Below are positions 43,178-54,726 of a stretch of DNA of 64,000 bases, piece after piece. Location: NCBI GenBank assembly GCA_030295235.1, contig AP026164.1, forward strand, positions 1,488,001-1,552,000. Reading direction: 5' to 3'. The position numbers were made by a program, and so were the translations under genes. The notes under the pieces were generated by a model. That model searched no databases and was not told the DNA's origin. It worked only from the letters and a program-made list of their open reading frames with translations. Within the stretch, counting starts at the first letter, position 1; every line of letters starts with the position of its first letter. This stretch comes from Fistulifera solaris. Its lineage: Eukaryota; Bacillariophyta; Bacillariophyceae; Naviculales; Stauroneidaceae.

Positions 43178-44360
43178 ATCCGTAATCTTAAATCTTACCA
43201 GGTACCAACGACGTGGCGTAGTCTATCGATTTTTGAATGTTACGGGTAAAAGTACTTGTACCTGGTAAGTCATCGCGGTCGCAGAGGCTTTCCGCTTCCG
43301 GTTCCGCTTTCCACTGTCCTTGTCCTTTGTACATTTCCCAGTCCCAGGCTAGGAAAGCCTCGACCCTGAAAACTAGGAGCTGGAACCTCGAAGCTCGAGG
43401 CCAACGGCTAACTGGCAAGGTGGCAGCTCGTAGACACCAAACTTTAATTTTTGCGCTTAGAACGTGGAGCTTGGACTGTTTTTGTTCAGTTCTTCCGTTC
43501 TTCATGCGTGCAATTTTCCTATGTGCGACGGTTTCGTTTTTCCCTCGTCCTTGGCCCTTGTACTTGTCTCGGTTCTCCGTTCCCGTCCTTTGTCAAGTGT
43601 CATTCCTCATCCTAAAGGCGAAACGACGCGCATCTATTAAAAGTTACGGAGTAAAAGCGTTGATGGGCAATGGGAAAAGTCACTGGGTCACACGTCACAT
43701 GGCAAATGGTACGGTACCTTACCGTACATGGTAGATGCTAGAGTCTCGAGACATCATATTATTTACTTGATGACTTATGACGAGTTGTGAAGCTTTTAAA
43801 GCTCTTCCTCTTGAGTGTTCACTCCTCACTCTTCATTTTGGTTTTATATCGATCTCTAGAGTACAACAATATGAAGGTTTTCCATCAATCGGGACTGGCC
43901 CTCTACTAGCGCACTAAGGCTAGAGAGTTAGAACCAAAGCTTACTCAGGGAAGTGTCAGACTGAAATATATGTGAATGAAAAGTGGAAAATTCAGTCGAA
44001 TGTCAAGATTAGATTCTGACGATTAACAAATTAGGAATAAAATGATAGTAAAAAAAAAAATTATTATGCATCACACACAGATCCTAAACCTCCGCCGGCC
44101 GCCGGCAGTACCTGGTACTGCGCTGGAGGAAAACACTTCAGAACAAACATTAGTAGACTACACCCAGAATGTACAATCTTCGGCGAATGAAACTCCTCGG
44201 CTCCTCGGTGTCAGATGTCAGGTGTCGGGCGTTTTTGGCTTTCCGGATCTGCGTTCGAGAAAAGCATTCGTCTTCCACAGTTTCATCATCAATCGTTTTT
44301 GGCATAAAAAAAATTACGGAGTATCTTCTTCATTACCGCACTTGCACGGGAGACAGCGAC
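43178..44360. other. Intergenic region with repeated palindromic motifs
   Basis: No convincing gene lies in about 1.2 kb. TACCAGGTA (43197), TACCTGGTA (43259 and 44109), a GGTACGGTACCTTACCGTAC cluster near 43708-43727, and TACGGAGTA (43645 and 44315) occur. Open frames on either strand have low-complexity composition. Confidence 0.45.
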
Positions 44361-46605
44361 ATGGGACGAATAACTCTTTTCACATCTCCTGACACATACT
44401 CGGTCTTTGTCAAGAAGGAACTTGACAAGCGGGGACTTCCGTTTCAAGAAATCAATCTCGCAGCTTACCCCTCGCGGCGCACTGACCTTGAATCTCTCAC
44501 CTCCAGCTCTGCTGTGCCTCAAGTCTTCTTCAATACGAGGCACGTCGGTGGAATCAACGAAACATTGGATGAACTGAAAAATGGGACAAATGTTCTCGTT
44601 ACGGCTCGCTATTGGAGCGTTACGAGGTTCAAATTGGCAAGATGCCGGACCCCAAGGACAAGCGACTTTTTCTACCAACAGAAAACGATACTAGGAGAAA
44701 TAGTTTTACTTCCGACCTTTACCTAAGAGAACGGGCTGTATTGGAGCTACCAGATGGAACGCTAACAACTGTTCTAGATATCACGGAAAAACTTCAAGAT
44801 GCTTTGCCAAGAGGCGAACACCGGTATAAGGACACCCTCTACCTTAATGCTTTTACAGGAAAAGAAGCTGTTGATGCGTTTCAAAACACCTAAACCTTTC
44901 CAGGAAAGGTGCGATTGCATTTGGCCGAGGATTGCAGAATGCAAATGTTCTGGATCATGTCTACCCAAGTATCAGCAGAAAATATGATTTTCAAGACTCT
45001 GCCGATGAGGTCTTCCGCCTTCAATGCTTTAAGAGTCCCGACGTACTCAACTCCTACCGGATCTGGGATGAGCCTGTCCTACACGACGCTTTCAAACTTG
45101 TATCGGATATGGATCGGATGCTTACCGTCATGGAGTTGAGCAGCATGGACAACGAAGGGAAATTCGATTATTTGTCCTTGGCTCGATCTGACTTTCTTCC
45201 AGCCTTTGAAGAAGCGACATGTCAGCTTCAAAAGATTGAATTCAAGGATATGGAAGAAGCCGAAAAGAAAGCCTTTTGCATCAATTTATACCGATTGATG
45301 ATGCGTTATGCCTTCGTTAAAGTCGGATCATTTACAAGTGCCGCCGACAAAAAGTCCTTTCTCCGACAGGTCAAATTCAATATCGGGGGTCGTCTTTACT
45401 CACTTCAAGAATGGGTTGACGGCATCCTTCGATGCAACCGCAAGTCGTCGGCGATGTCGAGAGCTCCCTTCGGCAGACTAGATTCACGACGAAAGTACCC
45501 CTTGAACGAGTTAGATAACAGAATTCATTTTGCCTTGAACGTTGGTCCAGCTTTTGCGTCAACTGGCAGCCTACCATTCTCGCAGTTCACGCCTAACAAC
45601 GTCGACGAAGAACTCGATATTGCTGCGCGCATCTTTTGCGATGATGATTCCAATGTATCCATCTCGTTAGAAACGGGAAAGGTCCGTCTCGGACACATAT
45701 TTTCCAAGTATCGCAGCGACTTCGCCAAGTCTGACAAAGGACTGTTGGAAAGTATACTGGCAAATCTTACCGGCTATAAGGCTTTGAATATGAGAAAGTT
45801 GCTGTCGTCGCGGTTTGGGAAGGTTGTCTTCGACGACATGAAGCTCGGCAACAGTGCGGCTAACTCTCCTGTCTACGATGCACACGGAGCAAAGACAGAG
45901 TTCAAGGGTCTCATTGCCCGCGTCACGCATCGATTCCAAGCGCCCAAAAACCCGGAGAACGAGCGAAGTCGAATGATCACGCTTCGTGAACTGAATCTCC
46001 TTGACACTCTTCCGGATGAGCGCTTCGATCGTATCACTCGAAAGGTACAAGAAGAATTTGAAGCACCCGTCGTTCTAGTGTCTCTCATGGATGAAGATCG
46101 CAACTGGATGAAATCGTCTCAATGGGTTTTCCCCGGTGAATGTCCGAAAGAATCTCCTCGAGAAATTTCTTTTTGTGGACATGCCATCAGTACGTGCACT
46201 GACGATATCTTTATGATCCCTAACGCGTTAGAAGATGACCGCTTTGCTGATAATCCCTTGGTAACTGGACCACTCGGTGTTCGATTCTATGCGGGCTTCC
46301 CGATTCGAGTTCCCTCTTTTGATGGTTCTGCGCCGGTGACCTTGGGAACACTGTGCATCTTTGATGTGAAGCCTCGCGATCTGTCGGACACACAGCTGGA
46401 CAAGCTTCGAGAGTATGGATCACTCGTCCGAAAAGAGATTCTTCGACAGGGGCGTCCGGGAAGTTATGAAAAGAAAGCTAGGAGCTCGGCGCATCAAGGC
46501 CAGCAATCTGTGACACCGTCGCGCGCTGGTGTATCGTCGAATCGCATCAAACCAACACTCCGGTCTTTGTTTTTGTTTAGTTTTTTGCACTTTACGCGAC
46601 TGTGA
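44361..46605 (+). CDS. Glutaredoxin-DEP-DUF547-GAF multidomain protein (two frame breaks)
   Basis: The protein has about 748 residues. Residues 1-75 form a glutaredoxin fold: ITLFTSPDTYSVFVKKELDKRG, with cis-Pro in SAVPQVFF and HVGGINETLDEL. The redox site C-P-Y-C is replaced by SPDTYS, so it should be redox-inactive. A DEP domain follows (about 44800-45010; KDTLYLNAFTGKEAVDAF to GAIAFGRGLQNANVLDHV). Then comes DUF547 (about 45230-45630; KKAFCINLYRLMMRYAFVKVG and NELDNRIHFALNVG), and a GAF domain (about 46000-46430; RITRKVQEEFEAPVVLVSLMDEDRNW and FCGHAISTC). Frame breaks lie near 44599-44600 and 44889-44890. In both, one added base joins the domains. The combination suggests a membrane-recruited signalling scaffold with a ligand-sensing GAF; the function is unknown. 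Confidence 0.83.
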
Positions 46606-47090
46606 GGGGACCTGTGACTCTCAGCGTGATTCTGAATAGTTAAAGTAGTTGCTGTTTTATCCTTTTTCACGCTCGAAGGTTCACTACGTATACGGCCAGG
46701 AGTTTTTACTTGTCGTGGTGGTCGTCATAGCGATTACATTCTTCGAACACTCGTCTGCGCCTTTAGCGATGATCGATCGGCGCATTTTGAACTCGAATAA
46801 CCACTTTAATTCATTCTTTAGGGAAAAAGGGATCGCAATCGTTCTTATGAAGAAAGATACTTGAGTATTTCAGAACTTTTATGACGATTATCGTCTCTCG
46901 CCTAATGTTTCGTGACTGAAATTAAGTCACGTGGTGTAAACGGTCGCCTTCACTTTGGCTGATAGTGACAGCATCATTCTTGTTGGGACTTGGGACCATC
47001 AATAAACCAGACACACAATCACTCAATAACGCCCACACAAGCGATTTTATCCTATCATAATCCGAGAACGTCTCAGGCAATTCGTAAAGC
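46606..47090. other. Upstream region of LTN1 with a palindrome copy
   Basis: Positions 46911-46931 hold CGTGACT-N7-AGTCACG, perfect 7-bp arms, a reverse-orientation relative of the 21-bp palindrome family, 160 bp upstream of the LTN1 ATG. No gene is seen. Confidence 0.5.
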
Positions 47091-50000
47091 ATGGTCAAAG
47101 AGAAACGAAAAGGTCGGCTAGACAAATCCGCAGGAGCGGCGCACGCTGAATTCATTGGCTTTTCTTCCTTTGCGAATAATGCCTCTGCGTCAGAGGCGTT
47201 GTCGCCCTCCTCCTCTTGGTCACCTATTTACACGGGAAGTGACGAAACGTTGCAGCTACTATTCCCTCGAATCAGTCAAAAGCGCGATGCCACCACCAAG
47301 ATCAAGGCGCTGCAGCAATTGCAATCGTTCTTGTCGTCGTCCTCGGATGCCGATGCGGATCGCCTATTGCGTCGACAACAAGTCGAGGCCATCCAGCATT
47401 TCGCGTGGTTGTATTACCAAAAATTGCACTTTGATTCGAGTCCCGTCGTTCGTGCGGCTGCCTTGGAAGTTTGGGTGCGAGCCTACAATCGCGTCCCGAA
47501 GGCGGTGGCGCAATTGGTGACCAGCGTGCAGCCCGAGCTGCTGGGAATGATGTATACGGCCAGTCACGCGGACCGAGGATTGCAAAGCCAACATGCGGCT
47601 TCCATTCAGCAGCTGATCGAACGTCAGCCGGATTGGCCGTGGGAACACGGTTTGGTAGAATTGTACGCATTTCGAATGCTGTCGTTTGGGCGAAGTTCGA
47701 CCATGTATGAGGCATTGTTTGCGAAGAAAAACACGAAAGTTGACGATCATTCGTCAATGGTCGAAACGTCGGAATCACACAAAGACGCAGCCGAGGAGCA
47801 GTTTGAACGTATTGTCGGAACGTGCATTGATGCGCTTCGAGTATGGGTATCCACAGCAGTGAAACAAAACGCGGAACTGGACACGTCCATCTGGTGGAAA
47901 ACACTGGCGTCTGGATTGCCCGCGTTACGCCTTAAGACTTTACACTTGCTGATGGCATGCTGTCAAAATGAAATTTCGATACCATCGCAAGTGACAAGTA
48001 TGCTCACCCAAGAGCTCTCGTCGGAGCGCCACGTCACCAATGTATCGGCTGCGATAAATGCCTTGGTCGCGTATCTATCGCTTCTCCGACAATCTCCTGA
48101 TGATAATGTGGATGTCTCATCGTTTGTGAAGCCGGTCACCAAGAGTTTGAAAAAGGCCTGCTACGGCGCGCCCGCCATCGATTGGGCACCGGCTTTATTG
48201 CCGCTGTCGTTTTTGCTCGGAACGGTCAAGCCAGAATACACAACCACAATTTTAACAGCGGCGTGGGATGGAAGAAGTCTAGTTCTTGGGGGAGACCGTG
48301 ATCGGTTTACACTGGGAAAAGCTTTGGCGGAATCTGCTTCTCATTGGCTACTGCTGCCGAGGCCATCCCTCACCGACAATCTCGAAGAGCAATCGACCCT
48401 ATCAAAACCTGCTCGAGGGTTAGTCTCGTTGTGGGCGGAGGCATTTCATTTTTCCATGTCGATTCGACTAGACTCATCGAAGGCATCACCTCTTGCGGTG
48501 GCCCAATCGGTCTTACTAGACCAGTTGTGCAGCGATTTAGTTCGATTCTATCAAGCAATTGATGGGAACGATAGTGCGTTTAAGTGTCTGATCGATCAGG
48601 ACATGTTCTGGACCGAGTCCTTCTCTATGGATGAGTATAATCTTGAGACGATGTCGGTCTTCTTGGAACGTCTTACAAATTTCAAAGGAAAAGTCAAAAT
48701 GATGTCACAAGTGCGAAAACTATTTCATGACACTCTCACACCTTACCAGCAGTCTTCGGGAGCCTCTCCATCGGAAAAAGCTTATCGTTTCTGTTGCTCG
48801 GCATTAAGATGTTATGAGGCGCATTGTCTGTTTTATGAGAACGACGAAAAGCTGAAAAAGTTTATCATGAATGATCTGTTGCGCTGGATGATCTTGCATA
48901 CAAGTCGTATTTCAGAAGTCGTTAAGTCGTCCTGGACTGTTGAACGCGATTTCGAGTTCTTGTATCATACTTTACGCGGCCTTCCTGGACGACAAGAGCT
49001 TTGGAATGTCATAGTGCATGAACTAGTTTCTGCAGAATGCGATCTGAAATACTTTACGATTGGTCTTGACTTTCTTCTTTCGACTTTCAAGGACGATACG
49101 TCCTGGATCGCCTGCTCCTTCCTTTCTCAATTTGCTGTGTCACAGGGGAAGTTTGTTAGTCAGCTTGATGAATTCGTTGACCATGAAGAAAGCGAGAACA
49201 AAGATGCGGGCGCTCTAGCACACGAAGAATACAGTTCATATCTTCACTTTTTCTTAACGTGCGTCGGAATCCCCGCCCAAAATAGAATCGGCGAAGAACG
49301 CTTTTTCGCATACTCCGACAAAGCGTATGTGTCCCAGCCTGCGCTGATAGGTCGAGACGACATCAAGGAGTGGATAGATTCAGCGACCTCTCATTCCCAT
49401 CCATCAAAGATTTCACCACTTCTGGAGACGCTCATGCATATGGTAGTAATAGGGAATAAGACGCCAAGACAAGCTGTACCGTTTCCCTTGTCAGAGGACG
49501 ACCAAGTAGGTATCTTATTACAAGCATGGAAAATCAGCGGAAATGACTTTGGTAGGTTTCTCGAACACCAACTTTCTCAAGACAGCTCGTTACAAGGTCG
49601 ATTCTTGACTTCTGCGTCGACGCATTTGTCTAAGGAGCTCTCTGATGTTCTCAAAAGCAATAAAAAATCTGGCAGGTCGTTTAGCCAATGGGTGTTGCAT
49701 GCGTGTCGTCTTTTCAGCCTTACCGAGGTGGCTGAGCAGGCAAATGCAAATCTAGCTGCACAAGTTCGACGTAATATACTGATCCAGTATGGCGACAATT
49801 CGGATCCGTTTGTACTTTGGAAAGCAAAGAAATCTCTGATGTGCAGTTGCGCTATTGCATTTTTTAACGAATTGCCATCTTTCTCGCAACGCATATCTGC
49901 TCTATTAGGTGATGCGCACGCTTTAGGCGGCGAAGCAAACATGGACACTATCCTTCTTCTTCTCATTCATGCAACTGAAACGTTCCAGCTCCCTTCATTG

Positions 50001-52459
50001 TGTTCATCATTGAATAGAAATGGAATGAGCAAACAACTTTTTCATTACTCGTCGGTAATGGAGGCTTAGATCGGAAATTTCTCCGGGCTGCTGCTGATAG
50101 ATTGATATTAGATTTGAACAAGAAACTCACTGGGGATAGCGGAGAAAACATCGATGAAGCACTGAAAATGTTTTCTCTTCTTTCCATGATAATAATGTGC
50201 TTGTTTGGGTCGCCCTATGACTTTTCGCAACTTTCGCCGGAAGATATTGTGGAAGGTGAAGAAGTCCAATACATTATGAATCCGGAGCAATCCAATAAAA
50301 CAGTCCCGGCCAAGATTAACAAAGTGCATTTCGACTCTCAAGCCGGCTATTACTATTCAATTACTATTGTTGATCAATCTGAGACTACTGAGCGGCAGAC
50401 GGTGCTCGAAAGATTACGCAAGGACAAGAATTTTATTGGAAGGCGAAGCAGTGTTCCCATACTTGCTGAGGCCGGCTCTCAAGCCGAGCGAGTTCACATT
50501 AGAAATATGATAATTTCGAAGCTGGTCAAACCTTTTCTCATTCCATCGGTAAACATCACATCTTTGGTGCCGCTACTTGCTGAATCTCTGACCCTTCTCG
50601 GGGGTTATGTTGGGTTGGGAGAAGAGAAAGGTATTGGGTCTCCAAAGTATGAAGTTCACCAAATTTTTACTTTGTGCCATTCAAACCTTCAAAAGTCAAT
50701 AGATTGCGACGATTACGACAGTGCAACGCGGCTTCTTTGGTTCTCGTCGCTAGGACTAGGATACGGTCTTTATTGTGATACCGTCAGATGGTCTCATCAG
50801 GTTCTCCAGCTCAGTTTTACTCACCCACTGAAAGCGATTGACATTAAATACAATTCAAAATGGCCTTCAGGGAATTTTGAATTTGATTGTGCGGTGCTAA
50901 GCTGGCTAAGCGGAATCTTGTTTCATATTAATAAGGAGAGCGTAGCACGCGGAGGAGATCCTGAGGTGCCCATGATGGTCTTGAATCTGATTTTCAAACT
51001 AGCGACAAATGTTCTTTCGGTTGCGATAGACGCCAAATACACCAACGCTGTTAGTATCGGTTCAGTTGCAATCGAAGAGAGTGCGAATATTATCAGTCGT
51101 TATCCGGAAGCAGTGATCCATGCATTGCCTATTGCAACAGATTCATTTAGCATGCTGATTCGGTGTTTCTGCTCTGAGACTAAAGGCACGACCAATTGGA
51201 ATATGTCAGCCTCATCAAGTTTGGAAAATGTTATTAATATATGTATGAACAGAGATACACTCTTCTCGTCTTTCGCTGCAGCTTGCAACGCACATTTTAA
51301 AGAACTACTGGCAGTGCTCTTCGATCGAGAGAAATGTTACGTTGCTTTCCGTCTGCTACAAATAGCATTGGAAATGAGGGCGGAATCTCAGATGTCTGAA
51401 CATGCCGCTTTTCCGAAATCAGTGTCGTCTCGTTTAAAAATGTGGTCGGTGGGACTATCCCCCGACGAGATCGAGGAGTTGGAGGAAGATATTCTCATCG
51501 TTTCGGAATGGATTCCTGAAAAGATGTTGACGACCATGGAACACTGGGCAACAGAAGATCTGGACGGGCTAAGTGAAGAACAAACAACAGGGCAGCTATT
51601 ATCATGGCTCATTTGTTTAAGAACGCTCGAGAAAGCAGCATCAAAAAGTTTTAGGAACCGACCGGCATTTGTATCATATCTTTCAAAGTGCGGAGTGTTC
51701 AGTCATATTCTCAATCTCGCTCTTTTGAACGAAGAAACGATTAACAGCGGAAAACGAATTTCCCCATCGCCTGTGCTTTTATTTGAAGATCTGCGATTCA
51801 ATGACGGCCACAATCCCTTGCCCGGTATAGCCTCAGTGGTACTGTTTCGAAGCATAGAAATACTTCCAGCTCTCGCAAAGAGATGGTGGGAAGAGGATTG
51901 TCCAAAAGTATACATATCGCCGGTGCAATCTTTCGTTGAAAAGTACGTGGGGCCAAAGATTCTGGAAAGAGAACTCGAACGGATCAGAAATGCGCCGGGC
52001 GTTTTTGGTAACATGAACGTTACCGCGAGCTCAGTTAGCCGCGAAATCAGAGCAGAGTACGTACAAGATGACTTTACACTCAAGGTCTCGATAAATCTTC
52101 CTGCTGCTTTTCCGTTCAGGAGTGCAGACGTGGACTGCAGCAAGACTCTTGGCGTTCCGCAAAATCGTTCGAAACGATGGAGCTTGCAGATCATGATGAT
52201 GTTGAATAGTCAAGGGGGGACCCTTATTGATGCATTGATTCTTTGGAAGGACAACGTTGATAAAGAATTCGAAGGAATAGAAGCTTGTCCTGTCTGTTAC
52301 TCAGTGCTGCATGTGAAGACTCATAAGCTCCCCGGCTTGCAATGCAAGACGTGCTCTAATCGCTTCCATACTGATTGCTTGATGGAGTGGTTTCGAAGCA
52401 GCGGAAAGAGCCAATGCGTTCTGTGCCAGCAACCGTGGGAAGGAACTCGTGTGCTTTGA
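47091..52459 (+). CDS. LTN1: E3 ubiquitin ligase listerin (LTN1), one frame break
   Basis: Listerin marks nascent chains stalled on 60S subunits for degradation in ribosome quality control. The protein has about 1,790 residues, near the usual length. The N-terminus (KGRLDKSAGAAHAEFIGFSSFA, then LFPRISQKRDATTKIKALQQL) is the conserved 60S-binding region. HEAT-like helices fill the middle. The C-terminus has the RWD-like part (about 52000-52260) and the RING variant CPVCYSVLHVKTHKLPGLQCKTCSNRFHTDCLMEWF...CVLCQQPW (52288-52440), with all eight metal ligands. The frame breaks once at T5 (50038-50042). One added T turns SKQLFHYSSVMEA-stop into SKQLFSLLVGNGGLDRKFL, which continues without interruption. 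Both halves are otherwise open over 2.3-3 kb, so an assembly error is likely. Confidence 0.95.
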
Positions 52460-52667
52460 TACCTTTCTGAATGAAGTAATAGAACTGCAATAGCTTACCC
52501 GTGAGCCTTGTTTCCTTATTTATCTTAATTAGTGTATTAGCGTTAAAGATACCCTCCACGGAAAAAATAATGTGAGGTGTGAGGTGTGCGAATTTTTTTG
52601 ATTGTCCCATCAAACGACGATGAATATGAATGGGCTACCAGGTACCGGTACCTTGTTTGAAAAGAAT

Positions 52668-53123
52668 ATGCACTCTAAATTGAGCATTTTATTGTTTCTG
52701 TTAAGCGCATACGTTTCTGTTCATGCTCTCGCAGGTCACAACAAGAGTCGTCCTCCACTGAAAACCGATGACCTGAAACGCTTTTCAGTCAATGGTTACA
52801 ACGATGACACGTTTGGTTTGGTGTTTCTTGGAAGTTTATTTGGAGGCCAGGACTACGTATTCGCATCCACCTTTGTTGGAGTCTCCGCCATTGCTGCTGC
52901 GGCAACCAACCTGGGCTACATTCCGAGCGAAGAGGCTCGAGTCCCAGGTGCTGTTGCCGCAGTGAATCTAGCGCTTTCCACGTTGCTCAAGCTGACCGTA
53001 TTAAAAGAAGTAGCTACCGATATTCTTCCTTCTGCTGTGCTCGCTGATGTAGGAGTTAGTACGGCTTCGGTTGCTTGGTCCTTTACAAAGTGGAAAATAT
53101 CGCAACAGAATGAGAAGAATTAG
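52668..53123 (+). CDS. Small signal-peptide protein with membrane spans, unknown
   Basis: The protein has about 151 residues from the ATG at 52668 (MHSKLSILLFLLSAYVSVHA). A signal peptide with likely cleavage after VHALA is followed by a short polar stretch. DTFGLVFLGSLFGGQDYVFASTFVGVSAIAAAATNLGYI and two further hydrophobic stretches (VPGAVAAVNLALSTLLKLTVL and AVLADVGVSTASVAW) come next. The pattern fits a small polytopic protein of the endomembrane system or plastid; no aromatic plastid-import junction is evident. An upstream in-frame ATG at 52620 lies in a GGTACC-rich leader and would hide the signal peptide. No family is recognised. Confidence 0.7.
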   Translation: MHSKLSILLFLLSAYVSVHALAGHNKSRPPLKTDDLKRFSVNGYNDDTFGLVFLGSLFGGQDYVFASTFVGVSAIAAAATNLGYIPSEEARVPGAVAAVNLALSTLLKLTVLKEVATDILPSAVLADVGVSTASVAWSFTKWKISQQNEKN

Positions 53124-54239
53124 AGGAAATAATCAAGAAGCGGCCGTGCGGAGAGCGAATCAATCTCGATGGCGTGCTTATACCGCTCATTGTCCATTCA
53201 CATCCTGTTTTGAGGAGGGATAGTTCAATGACGTCAGTTCTGCATGCTATAGCTGCTATAGATTGTGGAGTCTAGAACGCCCTAAAGCCATCACTTTGGA
53301 AACCATGGATGTTTGCAACACACTTGCAATGATCATAGTTGAATTGCTGTAATTGCCGTTGCCAATTCGGCAACAATGAGTTACTCTCAAGTTTTATTCA
53401 AATATTCATTCACTTCATTGTTCACTACCAAGTATCGTAAGTCGTAAGAGATTCAGCTTGAGGGAGACTTGACTCAACTCATGTCAGTCCCGGACAAAAA
53501 CACTACTCCGTACTTCTTTTAGAAAACTACTAGGCCTTACGCCCTAGCTACTGCTTTCTACTGTAGATATTTACAAATCACTTGCCATTGAACTTATCGC
53601 GTTGATGATATCGTAGAAAGAAACACAAACGTTGATTATTCTATTTCGATTGATCTGAGTCACTGTCCACTGTTTCGTAAAGGGTGCGAGTGACTTGACT
53701 CAATTCAAAATTCAGTCCCGAAAATCATTTACCGCGTTCATCAAGGGAAGTTTGCAAATCATGAGAAGATTGCTGTAGTTTTTGTTGGATATAATAGAAA
53801 AGTACTCCAGAACCTATCTCGAGCTATGACATCAATGGTCAAATATCGACAAAAGGGCAGGGGTAGTGGGAGCATTTCCACTTCCGGAAATCGTCGATGC
53901 ATAAAAAACGTTATGCCCCTAGTCTAGACACCAGACAAGTACTTTTTATACTGGATTATTTCAATGGTTCGTTGGCTTTTGACATCTCGTATTCGTACCT
54001 GTTACATTAAACTAATTTTGCGTTCATTTCAAGCGCTCTAGATAAGTTCTACCGGTACCTGGTACGTAGCTGGGATCCGCACAAAAGTCCTATTGGTACT
54101 GGTAGCCTGTGCCTGCGTCGTCCTCCGCACTATTATACGGAGTAGTATTTACCCTTTTTCTTGAAGTATGTGTTCATTTTCTTTATCACAATATCCTTTT
54201 TTATGGAAATTGCTGTCCGCAAAGAAGGTTTGATCGTCA
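53124..54239. other. Intergenic region, no gene seen
   Basis: About 1.1 kb of AT-rich DNA. Two copies of a GACTTGACTCAA...CAGTCCCG motif lie at about 53467-53492 and 53692-53720. TACTCCGTA (53504), TACGGAGTA (54136) and an ACCGGTACCTGGTACG cluster (54051-54066) are present. None of the open frames looks like protein. Confidence 0.45.
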
Positions 54240-54665
54240 ATGACTTCTCGGAAACGTAGTAGTGACACGGCCGTCATTCACACGGCGTCGGAGGCGCCCA
54301 TGAACAACAGAAAAGCTGAATCATCATCATTGCTCGCATTGAATGCCACCGCTCCCCGCGTTCGAGTCCGCATAAGACGCTTTCATGGTGTTGCGCACTG
54401 GAGTTGGAACGCGAACGATGAAGTTTGTGGAATTTGCCAGTCTGCTTTCGAAGGAACAGCGCCAGGCGTGAAGTATCCTGGAGAAGATTGCCCGGTTGTA
54501 TGGGGAAAGTGTGGACATGCATTCCATCTTCAGTGTGTATCCACTTGGCTAGGGCAAGCGACAAGCCGTAATTCGTGTCCTATATGTCGACAAGCATGGG
54601 AGTTTGGACAGAATCCTGTGAATACCGACAATCAGAGAGGAACTACTTCAAATGGGAGTGCATAA
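54240..54665 (+). CDS. APC11: Anaphase-promoting complex RING subunit APC11
   Basis: This is the catalytic RING-H2 subunit of the APC/C cell-cycle ubiquitin ligase. Starting near residue 42, RVRIRRFHGVAHWSWNANDEVCGICQSAF matches the conserved N-terminal strand and first Cys pair. GVKYPGEDCPVVWGKCGHAFHLQCVSTWL and NSCPICRQAWEFG complete the RING-H2 with the APC11-specific spacing and third zinc site. The family usually has about 85-100 residues; this one has 141 because of a 41-residue Ser/Ala-rich N-terminal extension and a short polar tail. A downstream ATG at about 54300 (MNNRKAES) is an alternative start. Confidence 0.94.
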   Translation: MTSRKRSSDTAVIHTASEAPMNNRKAESSSLLALNATAPRVRVRIRRFHGVAHWSWNANDEVCGICQSAFEGTAPGVKYPGEDCPVVWGKCGHAFHLQCVSTWLGQATSRNSCPICRQAWEFGQNPVNTDNQRGTTSNGSA

Positions 54666-54726
54666 TTATTAAAGTGATTAGTAGTAGATCTACAAGCTTT
54701 GAGAGAGCGAGAATCATAAAAGCAAA

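Noticed and set aside
46649-46864. 71-residue open frame upstream of LTN1
   Set aside because: It is short, with a chance-like hydrophobic run and no homologous look; it sits in the probable promoter.
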